Part shown: positions 1-5,396 of the stretch, one piece after another
How the letters are laid out: each line of letters begins with the position of its first letter
Numbering within the stretch: the first letter of the stretch is position 1
Assembly (NCBI GenBank): GCA_002338895.1
Contig: DDJH01000192.1
Location: 43,114-52,945 of the forward strand
From: Lentisphaeria bacterium UBA1829
GTDB taxonomy: Bacteria > Verrucomicrobiota > Lentisphaeria > Victivallales > UBA1829
Direction: 5' to 3'
Length of the DNA stretch: 9,832 nucleotides
The notes under the pieces: model-generated
The model's input: the letters and a program-made list of their open reading frames with translations, nothing else
What the model was told of the DNA's origin: nothing
Database searches by the model: none
Program-made: the position numbers and the translations under genes

Positions 1-1
1 C

Positions 2-463
2 TGGGAAACAGTCTCCCGGAAACGCTGTGCCGGAGCGGTTCTCCTGATCGCGGAACTTCTCCCCTCCCATCGCCTGCTGCTGATCCGGCAGTACAGGCCT
101 CCGGCCGATGCGCTGCTGCTCGAATTCCCCGCCGGACTCATCGACGAAGGGGAGACCCCCGAACAGGCCGCCGTCCGCGAACTCCGCGAGGAGACCGGTT
201 ATCACGGCGTCGTCCGGGGGGTCCTGCCGCCTTCCTACAATTCGCCCGGACTGACCGGTGAATTCGTCTACCCCGTCCTCATGGAGATCCGGGAGGAGGA
301 GCAGGGGCCGTTCACAACCGATTTCGATGAATCCGAACACATCGAAACCTTCCCGGTTCTCCGATCCGAGTTCTCCGCCTTCCTCCGCCGATCCGTCGCC
401 GAGGGCGTCAAAATCGACGCGAAGGTCATGGCGTATTCGCTCGGTATGCAGCAGGGCCTCTGA
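2..463 (+). CDS. ADP-sugar pyrophosphatase, Nudix family (NUDT5-like), 5' truncated by window edge
   Basis: The reading frame enters at base 2 and gives 153 residues before the TGA at 461-463; the start codon lies left of the window. A perfect Nudix box (G-x5-E-x7-REL-x-EE-x-G-Y) is encoded at 134-202, which supplies the metal-binding glutamates for hydrolysis of a nucleoside diphosphate linked to another group. Just before it come an RQYRPP element and the EFPAGLID segment, the arrangement of cytosolic ADP-ribose/ADP-sugar pyrophosphatases such as human NUDT5 and bacterial NudF-type enzymes. The protein opens with WETV and ends with a helix containing IDAKVMAYSL, both matching the ends of that family from memory, so probably only a short N-terminal stretch is missing. 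The likely role is clearing free ADP-ribose or related ADP-sugars. The exact substrate cannot be read from the sequence. dinB follows 4 bases after the stop and is probably co-transcribed. Confidence 0.9.
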   Translation, partial: WETVSRKRCAGAVLLIAELLPSHRLLLIRQYRPPADALLLEFPAGLIDEGETPEQAAVRELREETGYHGVVRGVLPPSYNSPGLTGEFVYPVLMEIREEEQGPFTTDFDESEHIETFPVLRSEFSAFLRRSVAEGVKIDAKVMAYSLGMQQGL

Positions 464-467
464 TCCG

Positions 468-1580
468 ATGGAGACGCCGATCCGCAAGATCATTCATATC
501 GACATGGATGCGTTTTATGCATCCGTCGAAATCCGGGACAATCCGCGTCTGCGCGGCAAACCGGTGATTGTCGGCGGAATGCCGGGAACACGGGGCGTGG
601 TCTGCACCGCTTCGTACGAGGCCCGGCGGTTCGGCGTCCATTCCGCGATGTCGGCGGATCTGGCAAAACGGCTCTGTCCCCAGGGAATTTTCCTGAAACC
701 GCGCCGCGCCGCCTATCAGGAAGCCTCGGAACAGATGCACCGCGTCTTTCACGAATATACCGACAAGGTGGAGCCCCTCTCGCTCGACGAAGCCTATCTG
801 GATGTGACCGAAAACAAGAAATCCATCCCTTATGCCAGCACGATCGCGCGGGAAATCAAACGGAAAATCCGTCTGGCAACCGGCGGCCTGACCGCGTCCG
901 CGGGAGTCTCCTTCAACAAGTTCCTCGCCAAGACCGCCTCCGATCTCCGCAAACCCGACGGTCTCACGGTGATCCGGCCGCAGGATGCCGAAAAACTTCT
1001 CGACTCCCTCCCGATCGAAAAATTCCACGGCGTCGGCCGGGCAACCGCCGACGCGATGCGGAAGCTCGGAATCCGCAACGGCGCCGACCTCCGCAGAAAA
1101 TCAAAACTGGAACTCGCTCTGGCCTTCGGCTCCGTCGGGATGTTCTATTACGACATCGTCCGCGGCATTGATCCGCGGGAGGTCTGCGCCGACCGCGAAC
1201 GCAAATCCCTCGGAACCGAGGAGACCTTCGAAGAGGATCTCGACGATATGGCCGTGATCGTTCCGGTCCTGAAACGCCAGTCCGCCGAGGTCGGACACGA
1301 GATGCGCGAACAGAACCTCTACGCTCGGACGGTCTCGCTGAAAATCAAGTTCTTCGATTTCCGCACCATCACCCGGAGCCGGACTCTCCCCGATTATTTC
1401 AATGACGACGACACCATTGTCCGGACCGTTCTCGAACTCCTGAAAAAAACGGAGGCGGGCTCGGTGAAGCTCCGTCTTCTCGGCGTAACCGTCTCCGGTT
1501 TCTACGGCGAACAGAGTTCCGGCGAGATGTATCAGCCGGAATTCGAATTCATGGCCGATCTTCCGTTCCGCCGCTGGTGA
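468..1580 (+). CDS. dinB: DNA polymerase IV (Y-family translesion polymerase)
   Basis: This 370-residue protein is the Y-family error-prone polymerase that copies past damaged template bases; E. coli DinB has 351 residues. The palm motif HIDMDAFYASVE is at residues 10-21 with metal ligand D12. Y17 sits at the steric-gate position (F13 in E. coli). The second catalytic motif SLDEAYLD is at 105-112, with D107 and E108. The SAGVSFNKFLAK segment is at 144-155, a helix-hairpin-helix thumb element (FHGVGRATADAMRKLGI) at about 186-202, and the little-finger domain at about 243-345. A longer frame opens from 258, but its first 70 codons lie inside the Nudix gene in another phase and resemble nothing, so I place the start at ATG 468, where the conserved domain begins. 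The Shine-Dalgarno is weak (GCAGGG at 451-456), which suggests coupling to the gene upstream. The C-terminus has a possible sliding-clamp contact (QPEFEF, 356-361), a tentative reading. No LexA-type operator is visible. Confidence 0.96.
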   Translation: METPIRKIIHIDMDAFYASVEIRDNPRLRGKPVIVGGMPGTRGVVCTASYEARRFGVHSAMSADLAKRLCPQGIFLKPRRAAYQEASEQMHRVFHEYTDKVEPLSLDEAYLDVTENKKSIPYASTIAREIKRKIRLATGGLTASAGVSFNKFLAKTASDLRKPDGLTVIRPQDAEKLLDSLPIEKFHGVGRATADAMRKLGIRNGADLRRKSKLELALAFGSVGMFYYDIVRGIDPREVCADRERKSLGTEETFEEDLDDMAVIVPVLKRQSAEVGHEMREQNLYARTVSLKIKFFDFRTITRSRTLPDYFNDDDTIVRTVLELLKKTEAGSVKLRLLGVTVSGFYGEQSSGEMYQPEFEFMADLPFRRW

Positions 1581-1595
1581 GGCGGTCCCCTTCTC

Positions 1596-2183
1596 TCAGG
1601 GCATCCACTCGTCGATCTCCTCTGCGGGATTCGCTTTCCGCCAGGCCACAAATTCCGGAAAGGAGCAAATTCCATCCTGGATCACCGCGCGGCAGTAGGC
1701 TATTCCGGGAATCGATTCCGTGTCGGGGGTCTCATCCTTCAGACGCAGAATTGTGAGCTTCTGTTCGGGAGTCATGCGTTCACAGATCCGGGAGGCCACT
1801 TTTTCAAAGAATCCGTCGTACCGGGAGCCCCGCTGGATATGGATCATATCCGCTGTCCAGATCTTCCCCTCCGCGTCGGCAATCTTCGCATGCCATTCCA
1901 GACAGTTCTCGTCCGTGGCGGAAAGATTCGTGAATTCGATCTGCTGAACCCCCGGATGCGAGGCAATCTGCTCCATCGCCCGGAAACTGTCGGAAACCCG
2001 GAGCGGATTGGAGTAAATGTGAAAATCGATGTCCCGGTGTTTCAGAAGCAGTCCCGTCTTCAGCGAGCCGACCAGATGCACCTCTCCTCCGATGGACTCC
2101 CATGCCGGAACAATTCCGTTTTCCCGGATGACCTTCCAGGCCGTTTCCTGGTTCGATGCGGCAAGTTGCAGCAGTTCTTCCAT
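1596..2183 (-). CDS. Nucleotidyltransferase-fold protein, unknown substrate
   Basis: This 195-residue protein carries the signature of the DNA polymerase beta-like nucleotidyltransferase fold: VGS at 38-40, followed by a DID pair at 51-53 within KHRDIDFHIYS. A third possible carboxylate is D112 in WTADMIH. These would hold the metal ions and nucleotide. I recall close relatives in Bacteroides-type genomes, often named only as nucleotidyltransferase-like or, misleadingly, as phosphoglycerate mutase family; I know no proven substrate. Transfer of a nucleotide to a small molecule, as in aminoglycoside or lincosamide nucleotidyltransferases, is possible but unproven. It is the last gene of the leftward operon, 22 bases after the P-loop gene, with a strong Shine-Dalgarno (AGGAGGA, 2189-2195) upstream of ATG 2183. 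Its stop is 15 bases from the end of dinB on the opposite strand, and no terminator hairpin is evident between them. Confidence 0.82.
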   Translation of the reverse strand: MEELLQLAASNQETAWKVIRENGIVPAWESIGGEVHLVGSLKTGLLLKHRDIDFHIYSNPLRVSDSFRAMEQIASHPGVQQIEFTNLSATDENCLEWHAKIADAEGKIWTADMIHIQRGSRYDGFFEKVASRICERMTPEQKLTILRLKDETPDTESIPGIAYCRAVIQDGICSFPEFVAWRKANPAEEIDEWMP

Positions 2184-2205
2184 GACATTTCCTCCTGTTG
2201 GGGTT

Positions 2206-2769
2206 TCAAGGTATGATGGGGGCGGAACCGTCGGATTGCTCTTCTCCGGTCCCGGATTGTCCGATCCAGATCTCTAGTTCCCGCGGCGAATGGAAAATCC
2301 GCGCGGGGAGTCCGCTTTCGGAAATTTTCCCGAGTACGCGGGGCAGCGTCGCCTTCCGGTAATTCCAGACATACTTCAGAAAGGGGAGATTCAGCCGTTC
2401 CCGGCATCCCTCTCCCATGTCCGGTCTGCTTCCCGGACGATATGTAAGACGCCGCAGGAAAAGCTGTTTCAGGCACGTCCGGCGTGGAAAATCCAGAACC
2501 AGGACGCAGTCTGCAAATTTCAGTCTCTCTCCCAGTGTCCGCAGATAGTTGCCGTCCAGAATCCACCGTTCCTGCTTCAGAATTTCCGCCAGTTCCGCAT
2601 CGAACCTTTCCCGGGGTTTTTCAACCCACCCGGGAAGCCACCAGAGACGGTCCAGATGATGAACCGGAAGATTCAGCTCGCTTCCCAGTCGGAGTGCCAG
2701 CGTCGTTTTGCCCGCACCGCAGCAGCCGACAATCAGAATCCGTTTTTTCCCCTTCAGCTCCTTCATCAT
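2206..2769 (-). CDS. P-loop NTPase, adenylate-kinase-like (topology modulation / FlaR-like family)
   Basis: This 187-residue protein is a small nucleotide-binding kinase-fold protein. The Walker A motif GCCGAGKTT is at residues 15-23. It is followed by LPVHHLDRLWWLPGW at 34-48, a WILDGNY strand at 69-75 and VLDFPRRTCLKQLFLRRL at 91-108. This order is typical of the AAA_17/AAA_18-type 'DNA topology modulation' or FlaR-like P-loop proteins, whose physiological substrates are largely unknown. The open frame extends 34 codons further upstream, but that part lies inside the hydrolase gene. The chosen start, ATG 2769 (MMKEL), overlaps the hydrolase stop as ATGA, has a GGAGAG Shine-Dalgarno immediately upstream and leaves the usual few residues before Walker A. 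Overlap and spacing indicate translational coupling. The last 20 residues (after about 168) are low in recognisable structure and may be a lineage-specific tail. Confidence 0.85.
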   Translation of the reverse strand: MMKELKGKKRILIVGCCGAGKTTLALRLGSELNLPVHHLDRLWWLPGWVEKPRERFDAELAEILKQERWILDGNYLRTLGERLKFADCVLVLDFPRRTCLKQLFLRRLTYRPGSRPDMGEGCRERLNLPFLKYVWNYRKATLPRVLGKISESGLPARIFHSPRELEIWIGQSGTGEEQSDGSAPIIP

Positions 2770-3551
2770 CTCTCCAGTTCCTCCGCCAGAATCCGGAAAA
2801 ACTCTTCCCGTGCGTATTTCTCCCGCCACGGCGTGTGACCGCAGCGTTTCAGAAGATGAAATTCGGAGCATTTCCCGCTCTCCCGGAGAATGGGGAAAAC
2901 CCCCTCTGCCGGATGCGGATCATAATCTCCGTGAATCATTGTGACGGGAACGGAAAGATTCCGGAAACAGGTTTCCAGTGCTCCGGAAGAACGCATGAGC
3001 TCCGCTTCCCCCCAGACGCGGAAGTACATCGGAGCATCATATCGGAAGGTCTCGTCGGGAAGGTTGTCCGCCGGTTCATAGAGATCCGCCCTGTCGCAGA
3101 GATGTGCCAGTTCCCGGAAAATTTTGTTCTGTTCCTCTCCCCGGGTCCGCAGCAGCCGGTCTTTGAGCATCCGACAGCGGATTCGGCTGCCCTGCGGGAG
3201 ACGTCCCAGGCGAACGGCATCCATCCCTTCTTTTTTCCGCAGGGGAGGACACCCGATCAGGATCAGGCGCCGAATCCGTTCCGGGCACCGTTCCGCCGCG
3301 AACGCGGCCAGCCATGCTCCCCATGAATGGCCGATGAGAAGAAGAGGATTTTCCAGTTCCGGCTGCTGAATCTGCGTGCAGAGTTCATCTGTCAGCGCAT
3401 GGATCGAATTCTGCGACTGCAACGGTTCCGCAACGCTTTTCCGGAGACGGATTCGGAGTTCTTCCGCCAGTGCGGCCGCGCTTCCGATTCCGCCGGGGCC
3501 GCCGTGGACCACGGCAATCGGACAGGGAGGATTGCCATGGAAGCGGATCAC
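2766..3551 (-). CDS. Alpha/beta hydrolase (proline iminopeptidase-like fold)
   Basis: This 261-residue protein has the full alpha/beta-hydrolase layout. The HGGPGG oxyanion-hole motif is at 16-21. The nucleophile elbow GHSWGAW at 74-80 makes S76 the catalytic serine. HGDYDPHP at 207-214 holds a candidate acid (D209 or D211), and CGHTPW at 237-242 provides H239. HGGPGG is typical of the prolyl aminopeptidase and related peptidase S33 group, though many esterases and lactonases share it, so substrate is undecided. There is no signal peptide, so it is cytoplasmic. Translation appears to begin at GTG 3551, which overlaps the GNAT stop as GTGA. The TGA at its end overlaps the next gene's ATG. Both overlaps imply one polycistronic message with coupled translation. 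Confidence 0.9.
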   Translation of the reverse strand: MIRFHGNPPCPIAVVHGGPGGIGSAAALAEELRIRLRKSVAEPLQSQNSIHALTDELCTQIQQPELENPLLLIGHSWGAWLAAFAAERCPERIRRLILIGCPPLRKKEGMDAVRLGRLPQGSRIRCRMLKDRLLRTRGEEQNKIFRELAHLCDRADLYEPADNLPDETFRYDAPMYFRVWGEAELMRSSGALETCFRNLSVPVTMIHGDYDPHPAEGVFPILRESGKCSEFHLLKRCGHTPWREKYAREEFFRILAEELER

Positions 3552-3994
3552 AGGACCGCCTCGTAGATTCGGGCTTTTTCTCCGTTGGCATGAATTCCTT
3601 CTCCGTGGAGATGGAATCCGTATTTTTCATAATAGCCGGTCGAATCCGTGGCGAGATAGAGTTTCAGGAATCCGAGGCGGCAGGACTCCTGTTTGAGATA
3701 CTGGATCAGAAGCGCACCATAGGCGTGCCCCCGGAATTCGTCTTCGACAAAGAGGGCGCAGAGCCAGGGCCAGAGATCCATGCGGCTGATGAAATCGTTG
3801 GAGACCAGTCCGGCTCCTCCGACGATCCGGTCATCCTCTTCCACGAGCAGATACCACTGGGGCAGGGGAGATTTTGTGGAAAGAGAGGCGGTCATGCAGT
3901 TCCGGTAGAGTTCCCGCATTCCCCAGTGACGGGAGAAAAAATCGACGAATCGTCCCAGTTCGTCCGGGCATTGTCTCAGGGAAATGATTTTCAT
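3548..3994 (-). CDS. GNAT-family N-acetyltransferase
   Basis: This 148-residue protein fits the GNAT fold, which transfers an acetyl group from acetyl-CoA to an amine or similar acceptor. The CoA pyrophosphate-binding motif is EFRGHAYG at 86-93, a variant of R/Q-x-x-G-x-G/A with alanine in place of the first glycine. Motif B follows as LYLATDSTGYYEKYGF at 112-127, with the tyrosine that often acts as general acid. VEEDDRIVGGAGL at 51-63 is the usual central strand pair. The frame stays open upstream to 4171, but that part is AT-rich and unlike a protein domain. ATG 3994 has AGGAGG at 4004-4009 upstream and gives the normal family length. It is the first gene of the four-gene leftward operon. 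The acceptor is unknown; aminoglycoside- or peptide-type acceptors cannot be distinguished here. Confidence 0.88.
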   Translation of the reverse strand: MKIISLRQCPDELGRFVDFFSRHWGMRELYRNCMTASLSTKSPLPQWYLLVEEDDRIVGGAGLVSNDFISRMDLWPWLCALFVEDEFRGHAYGALLIQYLKQESCRLGFLKLYLATDSTGYYEKYGFHLHGEGIHANGEKARIYEAVL

Positions 3995-4023
3995 AAATGG
4001 AGGCCCTCCTTCCGCATAGAGGA

Positions 4024-4052
4024 ATAATAGTCCATGGGATGGGAAAAAGCAA
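4024..4052 (-). promoter_or_regulatory. Candidate promoter for the leftward four-gene operon
   Basis: On the minus strand TATTAT (4024-4029) lies 17 bases downstream of TTGCTT (4047-4052). The -10 matches the sigma70 consensus at 5 of 6 positions, the -35 at only 3 of 6. Transcription would start near 4017, just upstream of the Shine-Dalgarno of the acetyltransferase gene, giving a leader of about 22 nt. It is a weak match, chosen for position. Confidence 0.3.
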
Positions 4053-4202
4053 GTTCGCAAAGGAGGGTCCGGGGAATTTTTTGTTGTTTTTTCAGGAATC
4101 CGTGTCTTTTTGTGGAGTTTTTTCTGGACACATGCGATCGATGTTCTATACAAATATAGAGAAATAGTCATATTTTTACATAGAGGGAATGATTTTAATC
4201 TG

Positions 4203-4249
4203 AAAAAAAAAGATTTTACAGACTTTTTTTGTTATTTTATTGTTTTTTT
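4203..4249. promoter_or_regulatory. Phased A/T tracts upstream of the promoter
   Basis: Three homopolymer tracts (A9 at 4203-4211, T7 at 4224-4230, T7 at 4243-4249) have centres about 19-20 bases apart, close to two helical turns. This arrangement is known to bend DNA and to help RNA polymerase alpha-subunit contacts. Here it sits directly upstream of a consensus -35. The tracts are plain in the sequence; the function is inferred. Confidence 0.45.
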
Positions 4250-4252
4250 GTC

Positions 4253-4281
4253 TTGACAGATGCAAAACAGTGACGTATATT
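4253..4281 (+). promoter_or_regulatory. Strong sigma70-type promoter candidate, rightward
   Basis: A perfect -35 TTGACA (4253-4258) is followed after exactly 17 bases by TATATT (4276-4281), 5 of 6 to the -10 consensus. Transcription would start near 4288 and run toward the 87-aa gene at 4798, giving a leader of roughly 510 nt. Runs of A9 (4203-4211), T7 (4224-4230) and T7 (4243-4249), spaced about 20 bases apart, lie directly upstream and could act as an UP element or as intrinsically bent DNA. Confidence 0.6.
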
Positions 4282-4312
4282 AACTCAAAATCGAAATGAA
4301 ACAGTGTAATCA

Positions 4313-4332
4313 GTCGCATAATATATATTATA
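4313..4332. repeat. Palindromic 20-base element, copy 1
   Basis: GTCGCATAATATATATTATA contains the 14-base perfect palindrome ATAATATATATTAT (4318-4331). A second copy with a single G-to-A difference lies at 4491-4510 in the same orientation. On the minus strand it provides a perfect TATAAT. It could be a binding site for a dimeric regulator or a promoter core. Confidence 0.7.
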
Positions 4333-4355
4333 ACGCTCTCTTTTGTATCTGCCAT
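4327..4355 (-). promoter_or_regulatory. Possible leftward promoter inside palindrome copy 1
   Basis: On the minus strand TATAAT (4327-4332) stands 17 bases downstream of ATGGCA (4350-4355, 4 of 6 to the -35 consensus). Transcription would start near 4320 and run left across the rightward promoter toward the acetyltransferase gene. The -10 is perfect but comes from an AT palindrome, so it could be incidental. Confidence 0.25.
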
Positions 4356-4449
4356 CCTCCTTTTTGGTTTTATATTTGTATTTAACTTTTTTCTACTCTT
4401 ACGCCTTCCTCTTTTTTTATCATGAAGTGAATTCAAGTCAAAACAAACA

Positions 4450-4478
4450 GAATTCGCTTCTCTCGAAAAGAAGAATTC
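4450..4478. repeat. Small inverted repeat with GAATTC ends
   Basis: GAATTC plus CTTCT (4450-4461) is mirrored by AGAAGAATTC (4469-4478) around a 7-base spacer, allowing a stem of about 10 pairs with a bulge. A short T-run follows at 4482-4486. It could be a weak hairpin in the leader RNA; no function can be assigned. Confidence 0.35.
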
Positions 4479-4490
4479 CAATTTTTCACT

Positions 4491-4510
4491 GTCACATAAT
4501 ATATATTATA
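4491..4510. repeat. Palindromic 20-base element, copy 2
   Basis: GTCACATAATATATATTATA is identical to the copy at 4313-4332 at 19 of 20 bases, 178 bases downstream, with the same central palindrome (4496-4509). Similarity beyond the element is weak, although CTC lies a few bases after each copy. This favours two matching operator-like sites over a recent long duplication. Confidence 0.7.
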
Positions 4511-4610
4511 CGACGTTCTCCAAATATCCTGCAGTTTTTTTGAGATTTGGGATTTCAATGAATTCAGAATTTTCCGGAATTTGCTGTTTCCCGGATCCTT
4601 GACACAAAAT

Positions 4611-4710
4611 AAAACTTTGATTGCAGAGATGCGGAAAAGACCTGTTAAACACATTCATAAAATACCCTCTGTCGAAAACAGCTTTTCCCATCTTCTGCAA
4701 TCAAGGTTTT
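4611..4710. repeat. Long imperfect inverted repeat / 33-pair hairpin in the leader
   Basis: Arm 4611-4646 is the near-exact reverse complement of 4677-4710. Going inward from the base, paired blocks are 5, 1 (G-U in rightward RNA), 11, 4, 7 and 5 bases, broken only by one-base bulges at 4632 and in the right arm, and by a two-base bulge at 4640-4641. The loop is the 30 bases 4647-4676. The outer end of the left arm is an A-run and the right arm runs into T6 (4707-4712), so a termination or attenuation role is possible, although the stem is longer than a usual terminator. It ends 37 bases before an alternative start (4747) and 88 bases before ATG 4798. Confidence 0.85.
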
Positions 4711-4797
4711 TTCAGGAAACCGAGGAGCGGAGGAGCCGTTATCAATATGAAAAGAAAAAAACAGTTGAACCCTGAACAACAAATAAAAGGAGAAGGA

Positions 4798-5061
4798 ATG
4801 ACAGAACAAAAAGAAATTTTTGCCGATGGTATCGGACAGATCCATCTCGTCGGCGGAATGGTGCGTTATGATTTCATGACGTATCAGCCGACCGAGGATG
4901 GAAAAGCCCCGGAAGTGCGTGCTTCCGTCCGGATCATCATGCCGCCGCAGGGTTTTCTGACCGCGTTCAACTCCATGCAGCAGTTGATCGACAAGCTCCT
5001 TGAGGCCGGAGTCCTGCAGAAAACTCAAAACGCCAAACAGAAGGATCGGAAGAAAGAATGA
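4798..5061 (+). CDS. Small protein of 87 aa, possibly DUF3467-like
   Basis: ATG 4798 has an excellent Shine-Dalgarno (AAGGAG at 4787-4792, 5-base spacing), so I start there. An in-frame ATG at 4747, with a more distant GGAGGAG upstream, would add 17 lysine-rich residues. The 87-residue product has no signal peptide or membrane segment. Its layout is a strand pair around GGMVRYDFMTYQP (19-31), a charged linker, then ASVRIIMPPQGFLTAFNSM (42-60), an amphipathic helix to about residue 70, and a polar tail rich in K and Q. A YDF strand followed by a V-R-I-x-M-x-P strand and a helix recalls the short DUF3467 family, but this is from memory and moderate at best. It overlaps the next gene by ATGA and belongs to the unit leading into the giant beta-helix gene. 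A regulator, chaperone or assembly factor for that protein is conceivable; none is shown. Confidence 0.75.
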   Translation: MTEQKEIFADGIGQIHLVGGMVRYDFMTYQPTEDGKAPEVRASVRIIMPPQGFLTAFNSMQQLIDKLLEAGVLQKTQNAKQKDRKKE

Positions 5062-5396
5062 TTTTTTCTCAGCCGGCCCTCATGACTGATGCTTCGGATT
5101 ACAGAGTCATTTCCAGCGAGATGCTCTGGAGTCCGTTTTCGGTTTATGCCGCGCCGGAGGAACAGCAGGATTCGATTTCTTTTGCGGAAGTCATTCCTGA
5201 ACAGACAGAGAGCGTGACGGTGAAGGCGGAAGAGTCCGCATTCATTGTCACCGCCGCGGAAAAACTCCGGAAGCTGTGCATCAGCATTCAGGGGGTCTTC
5301 CGTAAAATCGCGGAGGCCATCCGGTGCATTTTCGCCTGCGCCGTGCGGCACTTCTCCGTGGAACGGCGGATCTTTATCTGTTCGTATCAGATTTGA
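5058..5396 (+). CDS. Hypothetical protein, 112 aa, Cys-containing amphipathic C-terminus
   Basis: I do not recognise this protein. It begins at ATG 5058, sharing ATGA with the stop of the 87-aa gene, which points to translational coupling; a loose Shine-Dalgarno (GGAAGAAAG) precedes it. The N-terminal half (1-62) is acidic and polar, with many E, Q, S and T residues. The C-terminal half (about 64-110) is basic and probably helical, alternating K/R with hydrophobic residues, and contains four cysteines (C74, C90, C94, C108). This could be an amphipathic, perhaps membrane-contacting helix; it is not hydrophobic enough for a clear transmembrane segment and there is no signal peptide. The giant beta-helix gene follows after 113 bases. 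The tight overlap and position favour a real gene, but coding quality alone would not prove it. Confidence 0.6.
   Translation: MIFSQPALMTDASDYRVISSEMLWSPFSVYAAPEEQQDSISFAEVIPEQTESVTVKAEESAFIVTAAEKLRKLCISIQGVFRKIAEAIRCIFACAVRHFSVERRIFICSYQI

Larger units (their letters stand above)
3995..4797. other. AT-rich intergenic region with no convincing gene
   Basis: About 800 bases separate the leftward operon from the rightward small-gene block. From about 4080 to 4620 composition is much more AT-rich than in the flanking genes, with many homopolymer runs. Short open frames exist on both strands (for example 4176-4481 minus and 4343-4543 plus) but are low-complexity, lack Shine-Dalgarno sequences and look like chance. 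What the region does hold is listed separately: promoters, phased A/T tracts, a duplicated palindromic element, a small EcoRI-site hairpin and a long hairpin. Confidence 0.8.

Noticed and set aside
258..467. 70-codon N-terminal extension of DNA polymerase IV.
   Set aside because: It overlaps the Nudix gene in another phase, is Ser/Arg/Pro-rich noise, and Pol IV proteins begin at the motif found just after ATG 468.
426..1028. 200-codon minus-strand ORF opposite dinB.
   Set aside because: It is a shadow of a high-confidence gene with no recognisable protein features.
1581..1595. Terminator between the converging dinB and nucleotidyltransferase genes.
   Set aside because: The gap is 15 bases with no stem and no T-run on either strand.
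2484..3326. 280-codon plus-strand ORF opposite the P-loop and hydrolase genes.
   Set aside because: Both minus-strand genes have clear catalytic motifs; this frame is a Pro/Ser/Arg-rich shadow spanning two genes.
3995..4171. 59-codon upstream extension of the acetyltransferase.
   Set aside because: It lies in AT-rich non-coding sequence, adds no domain, and ATG 3994 has its own AGGAGG.
4176..4481. 101-codon minus-strand ORF in the AT-rich gap.
   Set aside because: It is built from homopolymer Lys, Phe and Ile codons, has no Shine-Dalgarno, and spans promoter and repeat signals.
4313..4510. The repeated 20-base element as a CRISPR or tandem-repeat array.
   Set aside because: There are only two copies, 178 bases apart, with no regular spacer and no cas-like gene nearby.
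4599..4604. A second perfect TTGACA as a promoter for the small genes.
   Set aside because: No acceptable -10 lies 16-18 bases downstream (the candidates read TTGCAG, TGCAGA and GCAGAG), so the -35 alone is not enough.
4621..4797. Upstream extension of the 87-aa gene from TTG 4621.
   Set aside because: It runs through the long hairpin and has no Shine-Dalgarno. The ATG at 4798 has an excellent one.
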